From NCBI GenBank assembly GCA_016282435.1, contig JAEEKN010000190.1, forward strand, positions 1-37,800: 37,800 nt of DNA, given 5' to 3'. How positions within the stretch are numbered: the first letter of the stretch is position 1; each line of letters opens with the position of its first letter. Under the pieces are notes generated by a model that saw only the letters and a list, made by a program, of their open reading frames with translations, ran no database searches and had not been told where the DNA came from. A program made the translations under genes and the position numbers. Below, piece after piece: positions 19,474-27,192 of this stretch. The stretch is from Lachnospiraceae bacterium. GTDB lineage: Bacteria; Bacillota; Clostridia; Lachnospirales; Lachnospiraceae.

Positions 19474-20856
19474 ATGGAAGAAAAGAATGATTTGGTAGTT
19501 GTGGAAAAAGAGGAGATTTCCGAAGACCCGACTGAAGATTTTGCAGAAGAACTGGAAGAAATGGAGCATGAAGCCGAGGATAATGAACTGATAAAGACTC
19601 TCGGTGAATCAATAAACAAACAGGTAGAACTTGAACTGGAACCTCTGGTACCCGACGGTACGGAGGAGGTTCCGGAAAGTGAGCCTGACAGTCCCGAGGA
19701 ACCTCCGAAAGGATTCCGGGGATTTATAAAAAGAGTTCCGACGTGGATTTATATCGTCACCGGAATATTAGCATTTATAGTAATACTCGTAGTGATATTA
19801 AATGCCAGCGGTCTCGGAGAAAAGCTTCTCATAAAGCTAGGAGCGAATGTGGCAGCCATTACGGTTGACTATAAACCTCTCGATTTTGAGAATATCGAAA
19901 TAGACACGGAAAATGTCGAAGATATATCGGAATTTATGGATCTGCTCACTCCGATACCTACGGAAGAACTGACTCCTACACCGGAGCCGACGCCCACACC
20001 TCCGCTGTATGATAAAAAGATCATAAACATACTTTTACTTGGTGAAGAGTGTATAGGAAGCGGTTCAAGCAGGGGCAGAACCGATATGATAGTTTTGGCT
20101 ACCATAGATACCATCACGAAAACGGTAAAACTGACCTCGCTTATGCGTGACAGTTTTGTTCAGATCCCGGGATATGACGACAACAGGATAAATGCTGCAT
20201 ATGCTCTGGGTGGAGTGCCGCTTCTGTATCAGACCATAGAGAAGAACTTTGATATAGTTCCTGATAACTATGTACTGGTGAGATTTGATGATTTTGAAAA
20301 AGTGGTAGATTCTGTCGGCGGTGTGGACATCACATTGTCAAAAACCGAAGCCAAATATCTGAATAAAACAAACTATATTTCAAAGCCTCAGTACAGGACT
20401 GTCGTTGAAGGACTGAACCATATGAACGGTAATCAGGCTCTGGGATACTGCCGAGTAAGATATGTGGCACATGACGGTGAGAAGAACGATTTCGGTCGTA
20501 CCACAAGACACAGGGTCATGATATCGGCACTGGTGGAAAAAATAAAGAACCTGGGATATACGGATCTTTTCAGGGTAGCTATGGAGTGCCTGCCGATGGT
20601 AACAACAGATGTCACAGCAGATGAGATAGAGAAGTACATTCATATGGTACTGGATATCGGCGGAGCAGACATCAATATAAAAGAAATGCGTATACCCGCT
20701 GACGGAACTTATAATTTTGTAACTATAAGAAAGATGAGTGTCACCCAGCTCGATATACAAAAGAACAAAGAATTATTACATGAATTTATATACGGGGAAA
20801 ATGTAACTGAAGGGGATAAAGATAATGGAAATACAAATGTGGAGGGAAATCCTTGA
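19474..20856 (+). CDS. LytR-CpsA-Psr (LCP) family protein, second paralog
   Basis: The layout copies the first paralog: an acidic N-terminus (1-75), a membrane helix at about 90-110, a Pro/Thr linker (TPTPEPTPTPP at about 169-179) and an extracellular LCP domain to about 440. The canonical GRTDMIVLATI is present, then LTSLMRDSFVQIPGYDD and GYCRVRYVA with FGRTTRHR. GGAG (19462-19465) is eight bases before the ATG. The last 32 bases overlap the alarmone synthetase gene in another frame. Two tandem LCP genes suggest two glycopolymer targets or redundancy. Confidence 0.92.
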   Translation: MEEKNDLVVVEKEEISEDPTEDFAEELEEMEHEAEDNELIKTLGESINKQVELELEPLVPDGTEEVPESEPDSPEEPPKGFRGFIKRVPTWIYIVTGILAFIVILVVILNASGLGEKLLIKLGANVAAITVDYKPLDFENIEIDTENVEDISEFMDLLTPIPTEELTPTPEPTPTPPLYDKKIINILLLGEECIGSGSSRGRTDMIVLATIDTITKTVKLTSLMRDSFVQIPGYDDNRINAAYALGGVPLLYQTIEKNFDIVPDNYVLVRFDDFEKVVDSVGGVDITLSKTEAKYLNKTNYISKPQYRTVVEGLNHMNGNQALGYCRVRYVAHDGEKNDFGRTTRHRVMISALVEKIKNLGYTDLFRVAMECLPMVTTDVTADEIEKYIHMVLDIGGADINIKEMRIPADGTYNFVTIRKMSVTQLDIQKNKELLHEFIYGENVTEGDKDNGNTNVEGNP

Positions 20857-21628
20857 ACCTTATGCTTTGGCCGTGGATGAGCTGAAAGTAAAGTTTGAGC
20901 ATGTTCAGAACTCGTACAGAAATGCCGGATTATATTCACCCATAGAACAGATTTACGGGCGTGTAAAATCTATATCGTCATTGCTTGAGAAAGTTCAGAA
21001 GAAGCATATATCTCTCGATGATATAGAGGATAATATAGATGACATAGCCGGAATAAGGATAATATGCCAGTTCGTGGAGGATATATACAAGGTAGCCGAA
21101 CTGATAAACAAGAGAAGCGATATGATAGTCATAGAGGAGACTGACTATGTAAAGAATCAGAAGTCTTCCGGTTACAGAAGTTATCATATGGTGGTAAAGT
21201 ATGTGGTGGAAACCATAAACGGACCCAAGGAGCTTCATGTAGAAATCCAGATCAGAACCCTGGCTATGAATTTCTGGGCGACTATAGAGCATTCACTGCA
21301 GTATAAGTACAAGCAGAACATGCCTGCTTCACTGCGTGCCAGACTTCTTAAAGCAGCTGATGCCATCGGAGTCCTTGACAGTGAGATGGCTGAGGTACGT
21401 GAGGAAATCATGGATGCCCAGAACACATTTACATTACGTACGAATCTTGTGGCAGACATACTGAACAATATCCAGAATCTGTATAAGGCTGCTAACAAGC
21501 GTGAGATTATAAAGATACAGGATGAATTCTTTAAGATATATGCATCGGAAGATCTGGAGCATCTGGAACGTTTTGCAAAGGAACTTGATACCATTTCGGA
21601 AGGCTACAGAGCACAGAGCTTGAGGTAG
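20825..21628 (+). CDS. Small alarmone synthetase, RelQ/YjbM-type (p)ppGpp synthase
   Basis: The 267 residues contain only the RelA/SpoT synthetase domain (about 30-165), with no HD hydrolase, TGS or ACT domains. Motifs include DDIAGIRIICQFVEDIY, the G-loop-like SSGYRSYHMVVKY and ELHVEIQIRTLAMNFWATIEHSLQYKYK. The C-terminal helices suit tetramerisation of RelQ-type enzymes. It makes pppGpp/ppGpp from GTP or GDP and ATP. AGGGGA (20811-20816) lies inside the 3' end of the LCP gene, eight bases from the ATG, so translation is probably coupled to cell-wall LCP expression. Confidence 0.92.
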   Translation: MEIQMWREILEPYALAVDELKVKFEHVQNSYRNAGLYSPIEQIYGRVKSISSLLEKVQKKHISLDDIEDNIDDIAGIRIICQFVEDIYKVAELINKRSDMIVIEETDYVKNQKSSGYRSYHMVVKYVVETINGPKELHVEIQIRTLAMNFWATIEHSLQYKYKQNMPASLRARLLKAADAIGVLDSEMAEVREEIMDAQNTFTLRTNLVADILNNIQNLYKAANKREIIKIQDEFFKIYASEDLEHLERFAKELDTISEGYRAQSLR

Positions 21629-21664
21629 TAGATGAGAAATTTTATACTCGTTAAAGTTTTTAAT

Positions 21665-21716
21665 TACACCTCATCCGGCTGCTTTGCAGCCACCTTCTCC
21701 TCAAGGGGAGGCTTAA
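21665..21716 (+). repeat. CATCCG-type hairpin repeat, copy 1
   Basis: ACACCTCATCCGGCTGC begins the unit. GGCTGC (21677-21682) pairs with GCAGCC (21686-21691) around TTT, and CTTCTCC pairs with GGGGAGG (with wobbles) around TCAA. From memory, similar CCTTCTCCTCAAGGGGAGG blocks are scattered in many gut Firmicutes, but I have not checked this. A diverged copy lies at 22177. Confidence 0.55.
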
Positions 21717-21743
21717 AGTGAAAATATATACGTTAATGAGTAT

Positions 21744-21895
21744 AACAAAACAGAAGATATCCCCCACCTCTTAGCGTAGCGAAGGTGGGGGAAAATCTTC
21801 GTTTCAGGCGGGGTTAAAGCCCCGCCTGAAATGAGATGCGAAGCATCGTTTTGTTACCGAGGAAACGCTGAAAGCGTTTTCGAGGTGACATTGAC
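21744..21895 (+). repeat. AACAAAAC intergenic repeat, copy 1 (expanded)
   Basis: Outer arms AACAAAAC (21744-21751) and GTTTTGTT (21848-21855) enclose GATGC-gaa-GCATC (21835-21847). A second hairpin AAACGCT-gaa-AGCGTTT (21863-21879) follows, with ACC and GGT around it, ending GGTGACATTGACT. Relative to copies at 24568 and 27191 it has a 77-base insert (21758-21834). The insert supplies CCCCCACCT/AGGTGGGGG (21761-21769, 21783-21791) and the perfect 12-bp stem TTTCAGGCGGGG/CCCCGCCTGAAA (21802-21831). Confidence 0.75.
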
Positions 21896-21900
21896 TTAAT

Positions 21901-21944
21901 AAAAGACAGGGGAGGGCAGATATGTACCGATTCCTGTCTTTTTT
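21901..21944 (+). terminator. Terminator between the alarmone synthetase and rsmF regions
   Basis: AAAAGACAGG (21901-21910) pairs perfectly with CCTGTCTTTT (21933-21942) around a 22-base loop, and the 3' arm runs into six T. The long loop makes it less typical, but the U-tract is good. It lies about 270 bases past the alarmone synthetase stop. Confidence 0.6.
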
Positions 21945-21987
21945 GAGGTGATAATAACAGTTATACCGAATTAGTGTATTTATTCAC

Positions 21988-22170
21988 GTTACTATTCACA
22001 GCTGTTCAAAACGCACTCATAAACCTTCCGTCTGCGCCGGAAGTCGTCGCATTCGCGACTTATGTTTACTCGTGAGTTTTGTCCAGCTTCCACTGCTTAA
22101 TCTGCATAAATGCCTGCCTGCAAGCAAGCTTGCGTCAGGCATTCACGGCAGATTAGCTGTGAATAGTAAC
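21988..22170. mobile_element. MITE-like element with 16-bp terminal inverted repeats and 8-bp target duplication
   Basis: Perfect inverted repeats GTTACTATTCACAGCT (21988-22003) and its complement (22155-22170) bound 183 bases with no gene. TTATTCAC occurs immediately outside each end (21980-21987 and 22171-22178), as a target-site duplication would. Inside are stems CTTCCG/CGGAAG (22025-22043), GTCGC/GCGAC (22046-22059), TAATCTGC/GCAGATTA (22098-22155) and TGCCTG/CAGGCA enclosing GCAAG/CTTGC (22111-22141). The mobilising transposase is not in the window. Confidence 0.7.
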
Positions 22171-22176
22171 TTATTC

Positions 22177-22217
22177 ACACATTATCCGACTGCTTTGCAG
22201 TGGACTTCTTCTTGACA
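22177..22217 (+). repeat. CATCCG-type hairpin repeat, diverged copy 2
   Basis: ACACATTATCCGACTGCTTTGCAGTGG parallels copy 1 at 21665. The stem reads ACTGC-ttt-GCAGT instead of GCTGC-ttt-GCAGC, a paired G-C to A-T change that keeps the stem. Its right end provides the TTGACA of the rsmF promoter. Confidence 0.45.
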
Positions 22218-22241
22218 AAAAAGCTGAAAATATAGTAAAAT
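22212..22241 (+). promoter_or_regulatory. Promoter of the rsmF-like gene
   Basis: A consensus -35 TTGACA (22212-22217) is 18 bases from TAAAAT (22236-22241), giving a leader of about 37 bases. An overlapping TATAAT at 22242 is too far from the -35. Confidence 0.65.
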
Positions 22242-22284
22242 TATAATTTATAGGAAGAAAAGAACTTAAAAATGGACGGGGAAA

Positions 22285-23784
22285 ATGGAAGATAATAAAA
22301 ACTGGCTTCCGGGAGAATTCCTGGATGAAATGAAAAAGATGCTGGGAAGTGAATACGAGGATTTCGTAAACTCATATGATAAAGAGTATTACAGGGGAAT
22401 GAGATGTAATACTTTAAAAACCGACCCATCCGAGTTTGAAGAGAAAGCTCCGTTCATTTCCGGAAGAATTCCGTGGACAGATAACGGTTATTACACCAAA
22501 GAAGACGATCAGCCCGCAAAACACCCATATTATTTTGCGGGACTGTACTATATTCAGGAGCCTAGTGCCATGCTACCGGCTCAGATACTCCCGGTAGAAC
22601 CGGGGGACAAGGTGCTCGATCTGTGTGCTGCACCGGGAGGAAAAACCACCGAACTGGGTGCAAAGCTATCGGGTAAAGGGGTACTTGTAAGTAATGATAT
22701 CAGTGCCTCAAGAGCAAAAGCCCTCGTAAAAAACGTTGAACTTTTTGGGATAAAGAATGCAGTGGTCATAAGCGAAGCTCCGGACAAGCTGGCCGAACGC
22801 ATGGAAGGATATTTTGATAAAATCCTGGTGGATGCACCGTGCTCCGGAGAAGGAATGTTCAGAAAAGTACATTCTATCGCAAAGAACTGGGAACAGTACG
22901 GCTCTCAGTATTATGCTGATATTCAGAGACAGGTTCTTCCTTCTGCAGTAAAGATGTTAAGGCCGGGCGGATATATGGTATATTCCACTTGTACTTTTTC
23001 AAGGCTTGAAGATGAGGACAGTATAAAGTTTATCCTCGAAAACTATCCCGATATGGAAGTTGTCGATGCCATAGACTTTGATGATGAAAGATATAAAGGA
23101 TTTTGCAAGGGATTTTCAGACGAGGATGACTCAAAGTCAGGAAATGTCAATCTGAATAAAACTATCAGACTGTTTCCTCATCGTATAAACGGAGAGGGAC
23201 ACTTTGTAGCATTACTTCGAAAGAAAAGTACCATGGATTCCGGGTTAACCGAAAATGACGGAAGTACAGGTGCTTTGCAGTCTGCTGAAAAGAACGGTGA
23301 CAGTAATCAGGAAAATATAAAGAAAAATACATATGATACCACTCTCAGAAAAAAATACAAAAAAGTTAGTAATGAAGCCTTTGACTTTTTTGAGAAAATC
23401 GGATTTGAGATAAACGCATCAAAACTCTGGGTAAATGATGACAGGATATTCATGATGCCCGACGGATTACCGGACCTGAACAAACTGAGAGTCTTAAGAA
23501 CGGGATTGTTCCTGGGTGAGATGAAAAAGGAACGGTTTGAACCGTCACAATCCCTGGCACTGGCTCTTAAAAAGAGTGAATATGACAATGTGCTGGAATT
23601 AAGTTCTTCTGACGACAGAACTGTCAGGTACCTAAAGTGTGAAAGCATAGATCTCGACGACGCGGAAGATAATGTCAGGGATGGATATTGCCTGGTAACT
23701 GTCGACGGACATCCTCTGGGATGGGGTAAAGTAGACAAAGGAAGGTTTAAGAATAAATATCTGCCTTCCTGGAGATTACAGTAA
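22285..23784 (+). CDS. rRNA cytosine-5 methyltransferase, RsmF/NOL1-NOP2-Sun family
   Basis: This AdoMet-dependent enzyme methylates cytosine in rRNA. The 499 residues show the SAM site VLDLCAAPGGKTTELGAKL at about 110-128, motif VDAPCSGEGMF at about 185-195 and the catalytic Cys region VYSTCTFSRLEDED at about 232-245. After a variable Ser/Asp/Lys linker (about 315-355) comes a C-terminal PUA-like RNA-binding part ending HPLGWGKVDKG, as in RsmF/YebU. The exact target base cannot be told from sequence. The ribosome site (GGGG, three bases from the ATG) is poor, but no other in-frame start is better. The rsuA-like gene follows within four bases. Confidence 0.9.
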   Translation: MEDNKNWLPGEFLDEMKKMLGSEYEDFVNSYDKEYYRGMRCNTLKTDPSEFEEKAPFISGRIPWTDNGYYTKEDDQPAKHPYYFAGLYYIQEPSAMLPAQILPVEPGDKVLDLCAAPGGKTTELGAKLSGKGVLVSNDISASRAKALVKNVELFGIKNAVVISEAPDKLAERMEGYFDKILVDAPCSGEGMFRKVHSIAKNWEQYGSQYYADIQRQVLPSAVKMLRPGGYMVYSTCTFSRLEDEDSIKFILENYPDMEVVDAIDFDDERYKGFCKGFSDEDDSKSGNVNLNKTIRLFPHRINGEGHFVALLRKKSTMDSGLTENDGSTGALQSAEKNGDSNQENIKKNTYDTTLRKKYKKVSNEAFDFFEKIGFEINASKLWVNDDRIFMMPDGLPDLNKLRVLRTGLFLGEMKKERFEPSQSLALALKKSEYDNVLELSSSDDRTVRYLKCESIDLDDAEDNVRDGYCLVTVDGHPLGWGKVDKGRFKNKYLPSWRLQ

Positions 23785-23787
23785 AAA

Positions 23788-24501
23788 ATGGACAGAATAG
23801 ATAAATTACTATCGAACTATGGTGGAGTGTCGAGAGCCGAAGCCAAAAATCTGCTTAAAGCCGGACGGGTATCGGTAAACGGAACGCCGGTACGGGATCC
23901 TGCTTTTAAAGCCGGGGAATCGGATGAAATCCTCTTAGAAGGGAAAAAGATAATCACGAAGAAATACAGGTATTTTATGTTAAACAAACCTGCAGGATAT
24001 ATATCTTCGACCGAGAAGGAACCTGGGGATGACAGCCCGAATGTGATCGACCTGTTTAAGGAGGAAGGAATAAAAGGGTTGTTTCCTGTCGGAAGACTTG
24101 ATAAAGATACTACAGGGCTTTTGATCGTTACAAACGACGGAGAACTCGGACACAGGCTGACCTCACCGGGAAAACATGTTGATAAGACTTATGAGGCCAA
24201 GGTCAAGGGCATATTGACTCAGGAACATGTTGCCTCATTCAGTAAAGGATTTGATTTTAAAGAGTTCTCATCTGCGCCGGCGGTTCTGGAGATTTTGAAA
24301 GTGAATGAAACCACGGAATATTCAGTTGCCAGAGTAACGATAAGTGAGGGCAAGTTCCACCAGGTAAAGCGTATGTTTTTGAAAGTCGGATGTGAGGTAG
24401 TGGAACTAAAGCGCATATCCATGGGAAATATGAAGCTTGATGAAAGCTTGAAACCCGGTGAATACAGGGAACTTAGCGAAGATGAAGTAAAAAATATATA
24501 G
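23788..24501 (+). CDS. rRNA pseudouridine synthase, RsuA/RluB family
   Basis: The 237-residue protein has an N-terminal S4 RNA-binding domain (1-60: RIDKLLSNYGGVSRAEAKNLLKAGRVSVNG) and the RsuA-family catalytic block FPVGRLDKDTTGLLIVTNDG (about 95-115), in which the Asp of RLD is the nucleophile. KFHQVKRMF is the conserved C-terminal motif. The length fits RsuA, the 16S position 516 enzyme, better than RluB, but either is possible. It lies three bases after rsmF and shares its transcript; a copy of the intergenic repeat follows. Confidence 0.9.
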   Translation: MDRIDKLLSNYGGVSRAEAKNLLKAGRVSVNGTPVRDPAFKAGESDEILLEGKKIITKKYRYFMLNKPAGYISSTEKEPGDDSPNVIDLFKEEGIKGLFPVGRLDKDTTGLLIVTNDGELGHRLTSPGKHVDKTYEAKVKGILTQEHVASFSKGFDFKEFSSAPAVLEILKVNETTEYSVARVTISEGKFHQVKRMFLKVGCEVVELKRISMGNMKLDESLKPGEYRELSEDEVKNI

Positions 24502-24567
24502 ATGTTAGAGGCTGATTGACGAGGTCGTATTAAATTAGTTAATCAGAATAATTGCGCTTAAGATTAT

Positions 24568-24644
24568 AACAAAACAGAAGAGATGCGAAGCATCGTTTTG
24601 TTACCGAGGAAACGCTGAAGGCGTTTTCGAGGTGACTTTGACAT
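24568..24644 (+). repeat. AACAAAAC intergenic repeat, copy 2
   Basis: This 77-base unit is the simple form. AACAAAAC (24568-24575) pairs with GTTTTGTT (24595-24602) around GATGC-gaa-GCATC, then AAACGCT pairs with GGCGTTT (24610-24625), ending GGTGACTTTGACAT. It lies between the rsuA-like and HAD genes in the same orientation as copies 1 and 3. Frames on the opposite strand here encode a peptide like one opposite copy 3, simply because the DNA is repeated. Confidence 0.8.
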
Positions 24645-24668
24645 AGAATTACAGATATAAGGTGAAAT

Positions 24669-25337
24669 ATGAAAATTCTGGATAATATAGAAGCCGTGAT
24701 ATTTGATATGGACGGTACACTGGTGGATTCCATGTGGATGTGGAAGCAGATAGATATAGATTATCTCGGAAAATTCGGGATGGAGCTTCCGGAAGACCTG
24801 CAAGAATCCATAGAAGGTATGAGTTTCAGAGAGACGGCAGTGTATATCAAAAACAGGTTCAATATTCCTGAAGACATAGAAACCATGATGGATACATGGA
24901 ATAATATGGCATATGAATTCTACAAAACAAAGGTGGATTTTAAGCCGGGAGCCAGAGATTTTGTACTGGAATTAATGAAAAGAGGGATAAAAACAGGAAT
25001 AGCTACCAGTAATTCAAACGAACTGGTGGATGCGGTACTGGGACACCTTGATGCAAAAGACTATTTTCAGGAAATACACACATCTTCTGAAGTGGAACAT
25101 GGAAAGCCATATCCGGATATCTATCTTCTGGTGGCTGAAAAACTGGGTGTGGCACCGGAAAAATGTCTGGTGTTTGAAGATATCCTTCCGGGAATACTGG
25201 CCGGAAAAGCGGCAGGTATGAAAGTATGTGCGGTATATGATGATTATTCGCATCAGGAATTATCCGTAAAGATAAAGAATGCCGATTATTATTTCAAGGG
25301 ATTTGATATTCTGATGGAAAATAAATCATTTTTGTGA
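24669..25337 (+). CDS. HAD-family hydrolase, beta-phosphoglucomutase-like
   Basis: The 222 residues show all HAD motifs: I FDMDGTLVDSM (13-23), II TSNSN (about 117), III Lys in HGKPYPD (about 140) and IV VFEDILPGILAGKAAG (about 167-182). A helical cap lies between motifs I and II, the subfamily IA pattern shared by phosphoglycolate phosphatase and beta-phosphoglucomutase. The substrate is probably a small phosphorylated metabolite. AAGGTG (24659-24664) is four bases before the ATG. The gene begins 24 bases after the repeat copy 2 and runs into the next gene. Confidence 0.88.
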   Translation: MKILDNIEAVIFDMDGTLVDSMWMWKQIDIDYLGKFGMELPEDLQESIEGMSFRETAVYIKNRFNIPEDIETMMDTWNNMAYEFYKTKVDFKPGARDFVLELMKRGIKTGIATSNSNELVDAVLGHLDAKDYFQEIHTSSEVEHGKPYPDIYLLVAEKLGVAPEKCLVFEDILPGILAGKAAGMKVCAVYDDYSHQELSVKIKNADYYFKGFDILMENKSFL

Positions 25338-25357
25338 TTACCGGGATGAGGTGGAAT

Positions 25358-25945
25358 ATGAATTTTAAGAAAAAGGGCGAGCTGGGTTATATCAGCTTCA
25401 TGAAGTCGTTTAACCTGCTGGTAGCGATAGTATTGTTCGTTATAGCAGCTGTTATATTTATCATAGGTATGTCCATATACGATACCAAGGGTAATATTCT
25501 GACGATAGTAGGTGCATTGTTTATTATCCCCGCAGCCAGATTTATGACGGTATGGTTCCTGTTCCTGCCGTTTAAGTCAGCTGCGAAAGAACAGTATGAT
25601 AAAGTGTTTTCTCTGATGAAACAGGGTAATCTACTGTATACTGATGTAATATTTACATCAACAGAAAAGGCATACGGAGCCATGTTCCTGGTCCTCACAG
25701 GGGATAAAATACTGGCATATGTACCTAAAAATTGCAATAAGCTGCAGGATTACCTGGCAGATATCATAAAAAGACGTGCTTTTGATATAAAAGTAACATG
25801 TACCGATGATGAAAAGAAATTCGAAAACTTTTTAAAGAGTGCAGATTCCTATGCTGAAAAGGTTTTTGAGGACGAAGATGAGAGAACAGGTGCTGATAAG
25901 GAAAGAGCCAGACTGATGGAAGTGCTTGAAAGTTTCATGCCTTAA
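25358..25945 (+). CDS. Membrane protein of unknown function with two N-terminal helices
   Basis: After a basic MNFKKKGELG start, two hydrophobic helices (about 22-42 and 48-72) form a hairpin, leaving a soluble cytoplasmic C-terminal region of about 115 residues that ends in a charged helix (about 160-195). I recognise no domain. The frame extends to a GTG overlapping the HAD stop, and to ATG 25346, but both cover or precede the GAGGTGG ribosome site (25348-25354); ATG 25358 is preferred. The tight spacing suggests co-expression with the HAD phosphatase. Confidence 0.7.
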   Translation: MNFKKKGELGYISFMKSFNLLVAIVLFVIAAVIFIIGMSIYDTKGNILTIVGALFIIPAARFMTVWFLFLPFKSAAKEQYDKVFSLMKQGNLLYTDVIFTSTEKAYGAMFLVLTGDKILAYVPKNCNKLQDYLADIIKRRAFDIKVTCTDDEKKFENFLKSADSYAEKVFEDEDERTGADKERARLMEVLESFMP

Positions 25946-26026
25946 TGACTTTGATACACATGCAGTGAATGTTTTATACTCATAAATATATACTTTTTTG
26001 CTTTAAGACTTCTCATTGAGGGAAAG

Positions 26027-26062
26027 CTGACTTATGATGTGACATTGACATCGTTAAGTCAG
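26027..26062 (+). repeat. Intergenic hairpin resembling the tail of the AACAAAAC repeat
   Basis: CTGACTTA (26027-26034) pairs with TAAGTCAG (26055-26062), and GATGT pairs with ACATC inside. The enclosed GATGTGACATTGACATCG resembles the GGTGACATTGACAT end of the larger repeats. It may be a truncated copy or a weak terminator; no T-run follows. Confidence 0.4.
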
Positions 26063-26109
26063 TGTTAATTCAATGATCTGTATATGAATGCAATATAAGG
26101 AAAAAGAAA

Positions 26110-27192
26110 ATGCGTGAAATAATCGTCGGGAAAAATGAGGACGGACAGCGTCTGGACAGAATACTTACGAGGCTTTTTCCCAATGCCGGAAAAGGCTTTA
26201 TTTTTAAGATGCTGAGAAAAAAGAATATTGTTCTGAACGGTAAAAAAGCGGAAGGCAGCGAGAGACTGGCTGTCGGCGATGAGATAAAGCTGTTTTTTTC
26301 TGAAGAGTCATATGAGAAGCTCACCGGAGGGAATACCGGAGCTTTAATAAGTGGGGATAATAAAAAAGAAACCGGTGATATACGCGGGAATATAAAAAAT
26401 CAAGGGAACAAAGTAAGTCAGGATAAAAAGTCGAAGTCGTCCGGTAACTTCCGGGAAATGATAGTATATGAAGATGAAGATGTGATAATACTTAATAAAC
26501 CTAAAGGAGTGTTGTCACAGAAGGCAAGTGATAACGATATTTCCCTAAATGAAATGCTGATATCATATATGTTGGAACAAGGGATGATTGATGAAAAACA
26601 GCTGTCCACTTTCAGACCCTCCATGTGCAACAGACTGGACAGGAATACTTCGGGACTGATATGCGGAGGAAAAACGCTAAAAGGACTTCGGGGACTCTCG
26701 GATCTGTTTAGGTCTAGGGACTTAAATAAATACTATCTTTGTATAGTATTGGGAACAGTAGAGAAAGAAGAACGTATCGAAGGGTATTTAAGTAAGGACG
26801 AAAAAACAAATAAAGTAAAGATATCCGGAATATCAAAAGAAAGCTCACCGGTTAATGAAAAAAGCGAACATGGCTCCGATTTAAAAGAATCAAAGATTGC
26901 CACAAAATATAAGCCGGTAAAAACCGGAAACGGATGTACACTTTTGGAAGTAGAACTTCTGACGGGAAAAACTCACCAGATAAGAGCTCATCTTGCTTCA
27001 ATCGGGCATCCTATAGCAGGAGATATGAAGTACGGTGATGAGGGATTTAACCGTATGGTAAGGGACAGATATAAAGTCAGGAGTCAGTTGCTTTTTGCAT
27101 ATAGACTGGAATTCCCAAAAGACTGCGGGGAGCTCACACAGCTTAACGGAAAGGAAATAAGACTCGAAAAACCGGCGGAGTTTTTTATATAA
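26110..27192 (+). CDS. Pseudouridine synthase, RluA/RluD family with S4 domain
   Basis: The 360 residues comprise an N-terminal S4 domain (1-70: GQRLDRILTRLFPNAGKGFIF) and a RluA-type catalytic domain. The catalytic motif is CNRLDRNTSGLI (about 176-187), with YEDEDVIILNKPKGVLSQ before it and LLTGKTHQIRAHLASIGHPIAGD near 285-312. Two low-complexity charged stretches are inserted, at about 78-115 between the domains and at about 232-262 in the catalytic part. They are unusually rich in Lys, Ser and Asn. AAGGA lies about eight bases from the ATG. The target RNA site is unknown. Repeat copy 3 begins at the stop. Confidence 0.9.
   Translation: MREIIVGKNEDGQRLDRILTRLFPNAGKGFIFKMLRKKNIVLNGKKAEGSERLAVGDEIKLFFSEESYEKLTGGNTGALISGDNKKETGDIRGNIKNQGNKVSQDKKSKSSGNFREMIVYEDEDVIILNKPKGVLSQKASDNDISLNEMLISYMLEQGMIDEKQLSTFRPSMCNRLDRNTSGLICGGKTLKGLRGLSDLFRSRDLNKYYLCIVLGTVEKEERIEGYLSKDEKTNKVKISGISKESSPVNEKSEHGSDLKESKIATKYKPVKTGNGCTLLEVELLTGKTHQIRAHLASIGHPIAGDMKYGDEGFNRMVRDRYKVRSQLLFAYRLEFPKDCGELTQLNGKEIRLEKPAEFFI

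Larger units (their letters stand above)
21629..22284. other. Gene-free 656-base interval built of structured repeats
   Basis: No coding region is supported here. From left to right it holds a CATCCG-type hairpin repeat, an expanded copy of the AACAAAAC repeat, a terminator, a MITE-like element with flanking duplications, a diverged second CATCCG-type copy and the rsmF promoter. Each is listed separately. Confidence 0.85.

Noticed and set aside
21901-21944. A short coding frame around the ATG at 21922
   Set aside because: The ATG lies in the loop of a terminator hairpin and its frame is not sustained.
24539-24803. Minus-strand frames sharing the peptide SVSSVTKRC with one at 26998-27567
   Set aside because: The similarity comes from the repeated intergenic DNA at 24568 and 27191, not from a protein family.
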